Below are positions 1 through 7,908 of a stretch of 64,000 bases of DNA, piece by piece (position 1 is the stretch's first letter; each line of letters begins with the position of its first letter). The translations under genes and the position numbers were made by a program. The notes beneath the pieces were generated by a model. It did not search any database. It saw only the letters and a list, made by a program, of their open reading frames with translations, and was not told the DNA's origin. The DNA is taken from NCBI GenBank assembly GCA_030681515.1, contig JAUXSE010000056.1, positions 186,001 through 250,000 of the forward strand, read 5' to 3'. The stretch comes from Geothrix sp. (GTDB taxonomy: Bacteria; Acidobacteriota; Holophagae; Holophagales; Holophagaceae).

Positions 1-1
1 C

Positions 2-493
2 TTCCTCGGCCTCCAGGCGGCCCTGCGGCTGGATCTGGCGGAGGGCATCAGCTTCCAGCCGGAAACGGCGGAAAGCGTCGAGGATCAGGTCGTCGAAACC
101 CTCTGGGCCGAAGGCAAGACGCCGGACACGGTGGATGCCGGGGAGCTGGCCGAGGCCCGCGCCTCCTTCGCCGTGCTGGCGCCGCGCCGGGAGGAAAGAG
201 GCCAGAGCATCGCGGCGACCTTGATGCTGGGCTTTCCCGATGCCGTGCGCGATGGCCGCCTGGCGGCCCTGCACGGCTTTCCCGCCCAGCTGAGGCTGGA
301 ACTGTCGGACGGATCCCTGGTGGAACCCGCCGTGGATCGCGGCACCGCCGGCCCCGACGACCGCCTGCCCTCCGTGCTGGCCCTGCGCTACCTGATCCCG
401 GACGGCCGCAGCATCGCTGCCCTCGTCTCCAACCACGCCGAGGCTCCCGGCCGGTGGGCCGCCCCCGCCGCCTGGACCACCTGGCCTTCCTGA
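2..493 (+). CDS. DUF3501-like protein, C-terminal part (5' end outside window)
   Basis: The reading frame is already open at the left edge, so only the last 163 codons are present. The translation has the pattern of the C-terminal half of DUF3501 proteins: an ATLMLGFPD strand, a segment of alternating hydrophobic residues (PAQLRLELSDGS), then LRYLIP and a glycine/histidine-containing end. The function of the family is not established. The gene stops 9 bp before the Dps gene and is probably cotranscribed with it. The family call rests on short, weakly conserved stretches. Confidence 0.45.
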   Translation, partial: FLGLQAALRLDLAEGISFQPETAESVEDQVVETLWAEGKTPDTVDAGELAEARASFAVLAPRREERGQSIAATLMLGFPDAVRDGRLAALHGFPAQLRLELSDGSLVEPAVDRGTAGPDDRLPSVLALRYLIPDGRSIAALVSNHAEAPGRWAAPAAWTTWPS

Positions 494-502
494 GGAGCCA
501 CC

Positions 503-973
503 ATGGACATCAATATCGGCATTCCCGCCGAGGATCGGAAAGCCATTGCCGATGGTCTTTCCCGCCTGCTGGCGGACAGCTACACCCTGTATCTCAAGAC
601 CCACAATTTCCACTGGAACGTGAAGGGCCCCATGTTCCAGACCCTGCACCTGCTCTTCGAGACCCAGTACACCGAACTGGCCCTGGCCGTGGACCTGGTG
701 GCGGAGCGCATCCGCGCCCTGGACTACCCTGCCCCCGGCACCTATGCGGAATTCGCGCGGCTCTCCAGCATTCCCGAGCCCAAGGGCGTGCCCAAGGCCC
801 CCGCCATGATCCGGGAACTGGTCGAAGGCCAGGAGGCCGTGGTTCGCACCGCCCGCTCCATCTTCCCTCTGGTGGACAAGGTAGGGGATGAACCCACCGC
901 CGACCTGCTCACCCAGCGCATGCAGGTCCACGAAAAGAACGCCTGGATGCTGCGCAGCCTGCTGGAGGAGTAG
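503..973 (+). CDS. dps: Dps-family ferritin-like DNA-protection protein
   Basis: This 156-residue protein has the usual length for Dps. The family stores iron and detoxifies peroxide in a dodecameric cytoplasmic shell, with the ferroxidase site shared between subunits. The hallmark THNFHWNVKGP motif lies at residues 33-43 (His34, His37), followed by His49, Glu53 and the AVDLVAERIRALD helix with Asp64 and Glu68, which supply the intersubunit iron site. The start follows a GAGGAG ribosome-binding site. It sits directly upstream of superoxide dismutase, forming a small oxidative-stress group. There is little basic N-terminal tail, so strong DNA binding is uncertain. Confidence 0.9.
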   Translation: MDINIGIPAEDRKAIADGLSRLLADSYTLYLKTHNFHWNVKGPMFQTLHLLFETQYTELALAVDLVAERIRALDYPAPGTYAEFARLSSIPEPKGVPKAPAMIRELVEGQEAVVRTARSIFPLVDKVGDEPTADLLTQRMQVHEKNAWMLRSLLEE

Positions 974-994
974 GGATCCGGGGATCCCATATTC

Positions 995-1018
995 TTGACT
1001 TTTTTGGTAAACTACCAA
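995..1018 (+). promoter_or_regulatory. Putative promoter and palindromic operator of the superoxide dismutase gene
   Basis: TTGACT at 995-1000 looks like a -35 element. It is followed by the perfect palindrome TTGGTA-AAC-TACCAA at 1004-1018, about 30 bp before the dismutase start. A TAAACT hexamer (1008-1013) inside the palindrome could instead serve as a -10. The palindrome is suited to a dimeric repressor, but I cannot name the regulator. Confidence 0.45.
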
Positions 1019-1049
1019 TCCGCGACCCCGCGCTGCGAAGGAGACGACC

Positions 1050-1628
1050 ATGGCCTATCCCGCCAAGAACTATGACCACCTGAAGGGCGGCAAGGTGAAG
1101 GGCCTGAGCGACGCCCAGCTGGATCAGCACTTCACCCTGTACAAGGGCTATGTGGCCAAGTACAACGAGATCGAGGAGAAGCTGGCGACCGCGGACACCA
1201 CCAAGCCCAACTACTCCTTCAACGAATTCAGCGAGTTGAAGCGCCGCGAGGCCGTGGCCTTCAATGGTTCCTTCCTGCACGAGCTCTACTTCGAGAACCT
1301 GGGCGCGGACAGCGAGATCAGCACGGGGCTGAAGGCCGCCCTGGAGGCCGCCGGCGGCCAGGCCAAGGTCATCGCCGATCTCAAGGCCACGGCCATGGGC
1401 GGCCCCGGCTGGGCCCTGCTCACCCGCAACCGCCGCGATGGCAAGCTGCACACCTACTTCGTGGCCGAGCATCACATCGGCCTGCCCATTGAGCAGGACC
1501 TGCTGCTGGTGCTGGACAGCTGGGAGCACGCGTTCATGGTGGATTACGGCATCGCCCGCGCGAAGTACCTCGACATGTTCGTCGAGAACATCAAGTGGTC
1601 TGAGGTCAGCAAGCGCTTCGGGAAGTAG
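1050..1628 (+). CDS. sodB: Superoxide dismutase, Fe/Mn type
   Basis: A 192-residue cytoplasmic enzyme converting superoxide to oxygen and hydrogen peroxide. All four metal ligands of the Fe/Mn family are visible: His27 (QHFTLY), His77 (SFLHELYFENL), Asp156 and His160 (LDSWEHAF). The start follows GAAGGAGACGACC. There is no signal peptide. Metal preference (Fe or Mn) cannot be fixed from sequence by eye. It has its own promoter region and is followed by a strong stem-loop. Confidence 0.95.
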   Translation: MAYPAKNYDHLKGGKVKGLSDAQLDQHFTLYKGYVAKYNEIEEKLATADTTKPNYSFNEFSELKRREAVAFNGSFLHELYFENLGADSEISTGLKAALEAAGGQAKVIADLKATAMGGPGWALLTRNRRDGKLHTYFVAEHHIGLPIEQDLLLVLDSWEHAFMVDYGIARAKYLDMFVENIKWSEVSKRFGK

Positions 1629-1697
1629 GCGCGGGCGAACCTCATCGCCCCCCGGATCGCAGGCCCCGCATGGGGCCTGCTCCCGTTTCGCCCGCGC
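1629..1697 (+). terminator. Nested stem-loops downstream of superoxide dismutase
   Basis: An outer 11-bp stem (1629-1639 with 1687-1697, GCGCGGGCGAA and its complement) encloses a perfect inner stem, GCAGGCCCC-GCAT-GGGGCCTGC, at 1659-1680. It starts right after the stop codon and lies between convergent genes, so it probably terminates transcription from both sides. No long U-tract is present. Confidence 0.6.
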
Positions 1698-1807
1698 TTC
1701 GCTTGGCTCAACGGACGGGGCCCCGCTGGCATCGCCCGGGAAACCCATCCGGCCCACCAGCCTTCGGGCCCGATGGTGGTCGAGTGGACCGGACTTCCCA
1801 TCCAGGG

Positions 1808-2854
1808 TCAGCCCGCGGCGCCCTGAGCGGACCGCGAGGATCTCAGCACGGCCCGGAACACCTCCTCGACCCCCTGGACATCCAGGCCCGCCTCCTCGGC
1901 CCAGGCACGGCGGGCCTGGAGCTGGGCGGTTTCGCGCTCGGGGTCGTGGACGGGGAGGCTCAGTCCGGCCTTGGCGCGACCGGCGCGGAGCACCAGCTCC
2001 GTGCGGCGGGCCAGCAGGGCCACAAGCTCCTGATCCAGGGCGTCAATGTGATCGCGGGCCTCCTGCAGGGCCGGGGAACGCGTCCCGAGATCGGGAATGG
2101 AGAGCTGCTCGCCCCCCCCGGTCTGGGCGGCTTCCGCGAGGCTGCGGTGGATGGCGGACAGGGCCTCCAGCAGGCCGGCGCGGGATCCCTCGGCGAAAGG
2201 GTTCTCGTTCTGGAGGGCGGCGAAGAGATGGCCCGCGTCTTCGCGCACAGATTCGAGCGTGCGGGCGATGGCGTGGAAGGAGGGGGGCGTGAAGGGCAGC
2301 TCAGCGCCCGCCCCCACCGCCAGCAGCCCCTTGGCGATGAAGAAGGTGAGGGCGTGGGTGGTGGCCATCACGCGGTCGTGGTCCTCGGGGCTCTGGCGGA
2401 GCACCTCGCAGCCCAGGCTGCGGAACAGGGCCTCCACCTGGTTCGCGGCGGCCGGATGCCGGGGCGAGGGGCAGAGCACCACGCGCAGGGGGCGCTCCGC
2501 CCGGGCCAGGCTCACGGGGCCGAACAGCGGGTGGGTGCCGGCATGGGGGATGGCGCCGCCCAGGTGCTCGTCCAGCAGGGCGCAGGGCCCCACCTTCACG
2601 CTGCCCACGTCGAGGACGAGATGATCGGATCGCAGGTGGGGCCGCAGATCCCTCAGGGCGCCGGCCAGGGCCGGGATGGGCACCGCCAGCACCAGGGTTT
2701 CGTGGGCATCCACCAGATCGCGGAAGCTGGCGGCGCGGCGTTCCGCGGGAATCTCCGCCACCGGATCCCAGGCCCGATGGGCGTGGCCGGCCTCGTGGAG
2801 CAGCGCACCCAGCGCCCGCCCGAAGCGGCCATGACCCAGGATGCCGATGCGCAC
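1808..2854 (-). CDS. tyrA: Prephenate dehydrogenase fused to chorismate mutase (TyrA-AroQ order)
   Basis: A 348-residue bifunctional enzyme of tyrosine synthesis. Residues 1-245 are a prephenate dehydrogenase: the NAD-binding GILGHGRFG begins at residue 4, followed by DVGSVK, HPLFGP and the DHDRVMATTHALTFF helix. Residues 263-335 are an AroQ chorismate mutase with EARDHIDALDQELVALLARR, AGRAK and HDPERE, matching the catalytic Arg/Lys/Glu pattern. The start is a GTG preceded by AGGGGC; the frame extends further upstream, but that part overlaps the neighbour and is basic, non-family sequence. The domain order is the reverse of the enteric enzyme, where mutase precedes dehydrogenase. The gene ends the minus-strand operon starting with mrp. 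Confidence 0.88.
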   Translation of the reverse strand: MRIGILGHGRFGRALGALLHEAGHAHRAWDPVAEIPAERRAASFRDLVDAHETLVLAVPIPALAGALRDLRPHLRSDHLVLDVGSVKVGPCALLDEHLGGAIPHAGTHPLFGPVSLARAERPLRVVLCPSPRHPAAANQVEALFRSLGCEVLRQSPEDHDRVMATTHALTFFIAKGLLAVGAGAELPFTPPSFHAIARTLESVREDAGHLFAALQNENPFAEGSRAGLLEALSAIHRSLAEAAQTGGGEQLSIPDLGTRSPALQEARDHIDALDQELVALLARRTELVLRAGRAKAGLSLPVHDPERETAQLQARRAWAEEAGLDVQGVEEVFRAVLRSSRSAQGAAG

Positions 2855-2862
2855 GGGAGCCC

Positions 2863-3204
2863 CTAGCAGCAGCCGGTTTCGCTTCCGCAGCCGTCGCCGC
2901 AGTCGCCCTTGGCCTTGCCTTCGGCTTCGCAGGCGCAGGCGTCGCCACAGCACCCGCCACTGCCCTCTGTCAGGGTGGACTGGGCCAGGGCCATCAGGAT
3001 CGAGTGGGGATCACCCTTCACCCTCAGGGCCATGTTCACGGCCTCGATCATGATTTCGTTGGACACGCCGAGGGCACTGAGGCGGGCCTGATGGGCCCGG
3101 AAGGCGCGCTCCGCATTGGCGCCGATGGCGGCCCCCAGGGCGACGAGGTTGAGGGTGGTCTCGCTGAGGCCGGTCCCGGTCTGGGGTTCGGTCTGGGTGG
3201 TCAT
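2863..3204 (-). CDS. Carboxymuconolactone-decarboxylase-like protein with cysteine-rich tail
   Basis: 113 residues. Residues 15-80 resemble the helical core of CMD/AhpD-like proteins (LNLVALGAAIGANAERAFRAH, then SNEIMIEAVNMALRVKG). In the family the usual motif is NCExCxxxH, with a redox-active cysteine pair. Here both cysteines are alanine (NAERAFRAH). The last 31 residues instead carry eight cysteines (GGCC, DACAC, DCGDGC, GCC), rich in glycine and acidic residues. That tail could bind metal or an iron-sulfur cluster; this is inference. AAGGAG lies 8 nt before the start. It lies 9 bp upstream of tyrA-aroQ. Confidence 0.7.
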   Translation of the reverse strand: MTTQTEPQTGTGLSETTLNLVALGAAIGANAERAFRAHQARLSALGVSNEIMIEAVNMALRVKGDPHSILMALAQSTLTEGSGGCCGDACACEAEGKAKGDCGDGCGSETGCC

Positions 3205-3247
3205 GGGCGCTCCTTGGGGAGGAAAAAATGAAGGGATCAGGCGGATC

Positions 3248-4291
3248 TCAGCCCTGGGCCAGCCGCGTGAGGATCTCCAGGGCCTCGGCGGGCCCCATGA
3301 TCAGCAGTTCGTCCCCGGCCTGGAACCGTTCGTCGCCGGAGGGATTGAAGCGCAGGCCGGCGCCGGGATGGACCAGGCCCACCAGGAGGGAACCCGTGGC
3401 GTGGCGGAGTCGCGCCTCGCGCAGCGTCTGGCCCACCAGGGCCGAACCACTGGCGATGGTGATGCGCTCCAGTCCCAGTTCCAGCTGCTCCTGCTGGAGC
3501 ACGATGTCGAAGAAGTTCATCATCTCCGGGCGGAGCAGCAGGCCCACCATGCGGCGCCCGCCGATCTCGTAGGGGCTCACGATGTGGTCGGCCCCGGCGG
3601 CCCTGAGCTGGCGTTCCGTACCCAGTTTCGCACTGCGGGCCACCACGGGCAGATCGGGACGGATCTGCTTGACCGTGAGGGTCACCAGCACATTGTCGGC
3701 ATCCGTGGTCAGGGCGGTGATGAGGCCCCGAGCCTGGCGGATGCCCGCCCGCTCCAGCATCAACTCATCCATCGCGTTGCCATAGATGATGAGCTCCCCC
3801 GCGAACCTGGGGCTGCGGCCCTTGGTCTCGTCCTGCTCGACGATGACGAAGGGGACACCGGCCTTCTTCAGCTCCCAGGCGGCCTGGAAGCCCATCTTCC
3901 CGAAGCCGCAGACGATGACGTGATCCGTGAGGTCATCCAGGCGTTTCTGCATGCGGCGCTCCATGAGGTAGCCTCGGAGGTCGCCCTCGAGAAGCAGGGC
4001 GGTGAGGTTCGAGATGGCGTAGGTGGCCACCCCCAGGCCGATGATGAGGTAGAAGATCGTGAAGAGCTTCGTGTAGGCGTTCACCTCGCCCAGTTCCCGG
4101 AACCCCACCGTGAACAGGGTGATGATGGCCATGTAGAAACTGTCAAGGGCGTTCAGCTTCGCGAGGAGGTGATAGCCGAGGGCTCCCGCGACGATGATGG
4201 CCGCCAGCAGGGCCAGGGCGTAGCGCAGGCGCTGGAGCGGCGCGTCGCGCTGCTCGTCCCGGACGATGGGGAAAGGCGTCCCGGGTTTCAT
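3248..4291 (-). CDS. Potassium channel with RCK (TrkA-N/TrkA-C) regulatory domains
   Basis: A 347-residue MthK-type subunit. Two membrane segments (about 22-45 and 76-98) flank a pore loop with a TLFTVGF selectivity signature. A Rossmann domain follows (HVIVCGFGKMG near 124-134) that binds nucleotide or ions, and then a TrkA-C domain (about 265-345, ending DELLIMGPAEAL). The family makes tetrameric inner-membrane channels gated by the RCK ring. The filter reads TVGF instead of the common TVGYG. The start lies 1 nt after the stop of the thioesterase gene, indicating translational coupling. Confidence 0.85.
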   Translation of the reverse strand: MKPGTPFPIVRDEQRDAPLQRLRYALALLAAIIVAGALGYHLLAKLNALDSFYMAIITLFTVGFRELGEVNAYTKLFTIFYLIIGLGVATYAISNLTALLLEGDLRGYLMERRMQKRLDDLTDHVIVCGFGKMGFQAAWELKKAGVPFVIVEQDETKGRSPRFAGELIIYGNAMDELMLERAGIRQARGLITALTTDADNVLVTLTVKQIRPDLPVVARSAKLGTERQLRAAGADHIVSPYEIGGRRMVGLLLRPEMMNFFDIVLQQEQLELGLERITIASGSALVGQTLREARLRHATGSLLVGLVHPGAGLRFNPSGDERFQAGDELLIMGPAEALEILTRLAQG

Positions 4292-4292
4292 C

Positions 4293-4736
4293 TCAACCCC
4301 CGAGCCCGGACTTGATGGCGAAGTTCGCCGTGCTGAGGGCCACCAGATGGTCGCCGCAGGTGAGGCGGCATTCCAGGATTCCGCCCCGGCCGGAGATCCT
4401 CACCACCTGGGCCTCGCCGCGCACTTCACCCCGGGCGGGCTCCAGGTACCGGACATGCAGATCCGAGGTGGCGAAGGGCATGGCTCCGTCGAAGGCGGTG
4501 CTGAGGGCCAGGGCGCTCACCATGTCCGCCATGGTGGCCAGCACGCCCCCGTTCACGGTCCCGCGGGCGCCGTTGATCACGGCCTTGGTGGGCACCAGCA
4601 CCATCACCGCCGCGCCGGGCTCGACGGATTCGATGGTCAATCCCCAGCCGCTGATGAGCGGCCAGGGATGGAACCGCGCGCGCAGGCGCTCCAGAAGATC
4701 CGGAGCCAGGGTCTCTGGGATCTGCGGTTTGGCCAT
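4293..4736 (-). CDS. Hotdog-fold thioesterase, PaaI/YiiD-like
   Basis: 147 residues with the hotdog pattern NGARGTVNGGVLATMADMVSALAL near residues 56-80, where the NGG-x5-D segment replaces the HGG of PaaI enzymes. The likely role is cleavage of acyl-CoA or a related thioester in the cytoplasm; the substrate cannot be told from sequence. It sits between mrp and the potassium channel, 1 nt before the latter, so it is probably cotranscribed with both. Confidence 0.75.
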   Translation of the reverse strand: MAKPQIPETLAPDLLERLRARFHPWPLISGWGLTIESVEPGAAVMVLVPTKAVINGARGTVNGGVLATMADMVSALALSTAFDGAMPFATSDLHVRYLEPARGEVRGEAQVVRISGRGGILECRLTCGDHLVALSTANFAIKSGLGG

Positions 4737-4762
4737 GCTTGAGTGTAGCCCGGTACCCGGAT

Positions 4763-5800
4763 TCAGAGCTTCAGCACGCCCCGGAGGATTTCGGCCATGC
4801 CCTGGAAGACCCTGGTCTGGGGGCTATCGGGGTGGGCATGCACCAGGGGATCCCCGCTGTCCCCGCCCTCGCGGATGGCGAGATCAATGGGCACCTCGCC
4901 CAGGAAGGGGATGTCCATCCGCGCCGCGGCGGCCTTCACGCCGCCATGGCCGAAGATCTGGGTCTCCTGGCCGCAGCCCGGGCAGATGAAGCTGCTCATG
5001 TTCTCGATGATGCCGAGGATGGGCACCTTCACCGTCCCGAACATGCCGATGGCCTTCTTCGCGTCAAGGAAGGCCACGTCCTGGGGCGTGCTGACGATGA
5101 CCGCGCCATCCACCTGGGCGTTCTGGATGAGGGTGAGCTGCACATCGCCGGTGCCCGGCGGCAGATCAATGAGGAGCACATCCAGATCCCCCCAGGCCAC
5201 ATCCTTCAGGAACTGCTGGAGGGCCTTGTTGAGCATGGCCCCGCGCCAGATGACGGGGCGGTCCTCCTCGATGAGCAGGCCCATGGACATGACCTTCACG
5301 CCGAAGGCGTCCAGGGGCAGGATCTTGCCGTCCGGCGTGCCCAGGGGGGAATCCTTCAGGCCCAGCATCATGGGGATGGACGGGCCGTAGATATCGGAAT
5401 CCAGCAGGCCCACCTTCAGCCCCTGCTGGGCCATGGCGATGGCGAGGTTCACCGTGACGGTGCTCTTGCCCACGCCGCCCTTGCCCGACCCCACCACCAC
5501 GCAGCGCTGGATGCCGGGGATGAGGTTCTTGAACTCCACCTGGGCCATCTTCTCCCAGCCGATCTCGATATCCGCCGCGGCCACGCCGGGCTGGTTGAGG
5601 ATCAGTTCCTCCAGGGCCTGCTTGATGACCTGCACGCGGTCCTGGTAGGCCTCCATGAGCTGGAGCAGCACCGTCACCTTGCCTTCGGTAACATCAATGC
5701 CCTTGAGGGCCTTGAGGGTGGCCAGGGTGGCGTTGGTGCCGGGCACCACATAGGCGTTCATGGCTTCAAACAGGGCGGCGCGGCTGATCTTCTGAGTCAT
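4763..5800 (-). CDS. mrp: Mrp/ApbC/NBP35-family iron-sulfur cluster carrier ATPase
   Basis: 345 residues. An N-terminal MIP18-like stretch (1-90) precedes a deviant Walker A, GSGKGGVGKST (about 104-114), then LDSDIYGPS, the DLPPGTGD motif and the CPGC pair near residue 273 that binds a bridging [4Fe-4S] cluster. The family is a homodimeric scaffold or carrier delivering Fe-S clusters to apoproteins. It is the first gene of the minus-strand run mrp - thioesterase - channel - CMD-like - tyrA. The start is supported by an upstream GGAGAT. Confidence 0.92.
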   Translation of the reverse strand: MTQKISRAALFEAMNAYVVPGTNATLATLKALKGIDVTEGKVTVLLQLMEAYQDRVQVIKQALEELILNQPGVAAADIEIGWEKMAQVEFKNLIPGIQRCVVVGSGKGGVGKSTVTVNLAIAMAQQGLKVGLLDSDIYGPSIPMMLGLKDSPLGTPDGKILPLDAFGVKVMSMGLLIEEDRPVIWRGAMLNKALQQFLKDVAWGDLDVLLIDLPPGTGDVQLTLIQNAQVDGAVIVSTPQDVAFLDAKKAIGMFGTVKVPILGIIENMSSFICPGCGQETQIFGHGGVKAAAARMDIPFLGEVPIDLAIREGGDSGDPLVHAHPDSPQTRVFQGMAEILRGVLKL

Positions 5801-5948
5801 GCGAATCTCCAGCCCTCCAGTGTGCCACGGGCCGGATGGAGGTCGGAACAGGCAATGGCTGGCCGCGAAGGGCCCGGCGGGCGTTCAGTCTGGCCCCGGG
5901 ATTGCGGGTGGAGTGCGATCCCCCGAGGCCCCGGCAAGGGCCTGCACG

Positions 5949-7433
5949 CTAGCGGCCCTTGGGGCGTGGCGGGTGTCGTTCCGGGCGGTCTGCCAGGCGC
6001 GCTTGGGTCGAGGCTGGCCCGCGGCGGGGCCGCAGGAAGCGAAATTCCACGGCCGCCTTCTTCAGTTGGCCTCCGACCTCGAGGACGGGATAGGCCAGGA
6101 AGTTGATGGGACCCGTGGCCGGGCCCGGATCAACCACGAGGTCGCGCCCTCGGCTCAGTTCCAGCCGGTTGGCAGGATGGTGGCCGAAGTAGTAGGTCGA
6201 AAGACCCGTGTACTTGTCCGCTTCGCTGATGTCCACGGGCCACCACTTGCCGTCGGCGTAGAACTCCGCCCAGCAGTGGTAGCCATCTATCCCGCCGGTA
6301 TTCCGCTCGGAGGGGATGGCGACACCGATGGCGAACCGGGCGGGGATCCCGGCGGTGCGCGCGAGCGCGATGAAATAGGAGTGGAAGTCGGTGCAGTTGC
6401 CGGTGCGGGCATCGCAGGCGTACACGGCATCCCCTTGGCCCCAGCCGTCGCCATACTTCTGGTACCGCATCCGGTCTATGACGTGGTCGTAGAGCGCGCG
6501 CGCCCGGACCAGGTCGCCGCGCTTGTCCGCGAGGACCTCGGCCACGACCTTCTCGAATGCCGCGTCCGAGGGGACGAAGCGCTCGGGCCCGAGAAACTGG
6601 CCTTCCCGGGGCCTGTCTGCCGCATAGGGGCCCTTCTCGCGCCGCTTGACCGCGAAGCGCATCTCGAGGACTTTCTTCCCGTCCATGGGCCCCAGCTCGA
6701 GGTAAAGCACCTCGTTGCCGTGAACGCGATCCTTCAGCCTCCGTTCCTTCCCTGCGAGCCGCAGCGACCGCACCTGGACCGTCTGGTACGCATCGTTGGC
6801 CGGGAGGGGAAGCCAGATCCGGGCCTCCTTCGGGATCTCCGGCAGCGTCACCCGGTAGACGAACTCAAAGGCATCCTTCCCTTTGATTACCCCGAAGTGC
6901 GCGTCGGCCGCGCGGCTCACCTCGATGCGTCCCCAGGTTCCGTCCGCACCCTGCTCCCAGGCGTAGTTCGGCTGGCCGTTGACCTTGTGGACGGTGGTCT
7001 CGGTGACCCGCATGGCGCCCGCTCCGCCGTCCAGAAAAAAGTCAACGTCATAGACATCCCCGCTCACATCGGCGAGGTCAACGCAGGCGAACTGGCGGTC
7101 CGGTCCGAGGCTCGAAAGGTATTCCGTGTGGACGCGCACGAGCTTCAGCCGAAGCTGCTTCTCGCCGAAGGTCAGGGCGAAGGTGCCTCCGCCTGCCCGG
7201 ACCTGCTCCTCGACATGCCGCTCGATGGCCGCCTGGATGTCCGCGGTGACAACCGTCCCGTCGGGGGTGGTGGCCTCGACGGTCCCTGCGCCGTCCGCGG
7301 CGGAAGGTCCGATGGGCGCGTGGGTTCCGATGGCCGCCACGGGGAGGGCCAGGGGCCCAGGCGCCTTCAAGTCTGGCGCCTGGCCCATCAAGCCGGCACA
7401 GGCGCATAGAGTCACGAACACGAAGCGGCTCAT
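5949..7433 (-). CDS. Secreted transglutaminase-like protease-fold protein (DUF3857 type)
   Basis: 494 residues, starting at ATG 7433 with AGGAGAGG 8 nt upstream. Residues 1-18 (MSRFVFVTLCACAGLMGQA) are a signal peptide. An N-terminal beta-rich region resembling DUF3857 (about 60-290) is followed by a transglutaminase-like core with Cys347 (TGNCTDFHSYF), His386 (GYHCWAEFY) and Asp401 (WWPVDIS), the complete Cys-His-Asp triad. Such proteins can crosslink, deamidate or cleave peptide bonds outside the cytoplasm. The frame stays open upstream, but that part is arginine/proline repeat shadow sequence. The gene lies 70 bp downstream of a secreted lysine-rich peptide gene on the same strand. Confidence 0.78.
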   Translation of the reverse strand: MSRFVFVTLCACAGLMGQAPDLKAPGPLALPVAAIGTHAPIGPSAADGAGTVEATTPDGTVVTADIQAAIERHVEEQVRAGGGTFALTFGEKQLRLKLVRVHTEYLSSLGPDRQFACVDLADVSGDVYDVDFFLDGGAGAMRVTETTVHKVNGQPNYAWEQGADGTWGRIEVSRAADAHFGVIKGKDAFEFVYRVTLPEIPKEARIWLPLPANDAYQTVQVRSLRLAGKERRLKDRVHGNEVLYLELGPMDGKKVLEMRFAVKRREKGPYAADRPREGQFLGPERFVPSDAAFEKVVAEVLADKRGDLVRARALYDHVIDRMRYQKYGDGWGQGDAVYACDARTGNCTDFHSYFIALARTAGIPARFAIGVAIPSERNTGGIDGYHCWAEFYADGKWWPVDISEADKYTGLSTYYFGHHPANRLELSRGRDLVVDPGPATGPINFLAYPVLEVGGQLKKAAVEFRFLRPRRGPASTQARLADRPERHPPRPKGR

Positions 7434-7503
7434 GGTCGCCCTCTCCTGGATGTGCCAAAACGGATAGGTCGCGGGTTCGCGGGGCCACGCGGCCACTGGG
7501 CGG

Positions 7504-7746
7504 CTAGCCCTTGGGATGTTCACCCTTGGGATGCTCAGCCTTGGGATGGTCAGCCTTGGGCTTCTCGGCCTTGGACTTCTCGGCCTTGGGCTTCTCGGCT
7601 TTGCCCTTGGGGTGCTCACCCTTGGGATGTTCAGCCTTGGCGGGCTCCCCCTTCTTGGCGGGCTCCTCGGCCTTCTTCTCCTGGGCCTGGGCGGTGCCGA
7701 CCGCCAGGATTGCGAGGGCCGCGAATGCGGCGAACAGCTTTTTCAT
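7504..7746 (-). CDS. Small secreted lysine-rich pentapeptide-repeat protein
   Basis: 80 residues. A textbook signal peptide (MKKLFAAFAALAILAVGTAQA, cleavage near 21) is followed by a mature part of only Lys, Glu, Ala, Pro, Gly, His, Asp, Gln and one Ser. From residue 37 it is built of pentapeptides such as KAEHP, KGEHP, KAEKP and KADHP. AAGGAGG lies directly before the start, so it is well expressed if transcribed. I recognise no family with known function. The lysine content and the position just upstream of a transglutaminase-like gene suggest a crosslinking substrate; a metal-binding or polyanion-binding peptide is an alternative. Confidence 0.75.
   Translation of the reverse strand: MKKLFAAFAALAILAVGTAQAQEKKAEEPAKKGEPAKAEHPKGEHPKGKAEKPKAEKSKAEKPKADHPKAEHPKGEHPKG
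7507..7638 (-). repeat. 15-bp tandem repeat array encoding pentapeptides
   Basis: About nine degenerate 15-bp units, read on the plus strand as variants of CCTTGGGATGTTCAG. They encode the lysine-rich pentapeptides of the small secreted protein. The array is long enough for slippage, so repeat number may differ between strains. Confidence 0.8.
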
Positions 7747-7764
7747 GGGTTCCTCCTTCAGAGT

Positions 7765-7803
7765 GTTCGAACAGTGAGTTCGAAACCGGTGTGATCCTCA
7801 CAC
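7765..7803 (-). promoter_or_regulatory. Repeated and palindromic sites upstream of the lysine-rich peptide gene
   Basis: Two copies of GTTCGAA (7765-7771 and 7778-7784) lie 13 bp apart, each containing the palindrome TTCGAA. Next to them is a perfect palindrome, GTGTGA-TCC-TCACAC (7789-7803). All are within 60 bp of the start codon, where regulators usually bind. The regulator is unknown. Confidence 0.4.
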
Positions 7804-7908
7804 TCTTTTCCACGGAAAGCCATCCCCAAGATTGCTGGATCACGGCGATGCGGTGCGTCCGGTGGCCACCATGCCGCGCCTTGCGCGGTTCCAGCGCTTT
7901 CTGCGGCT

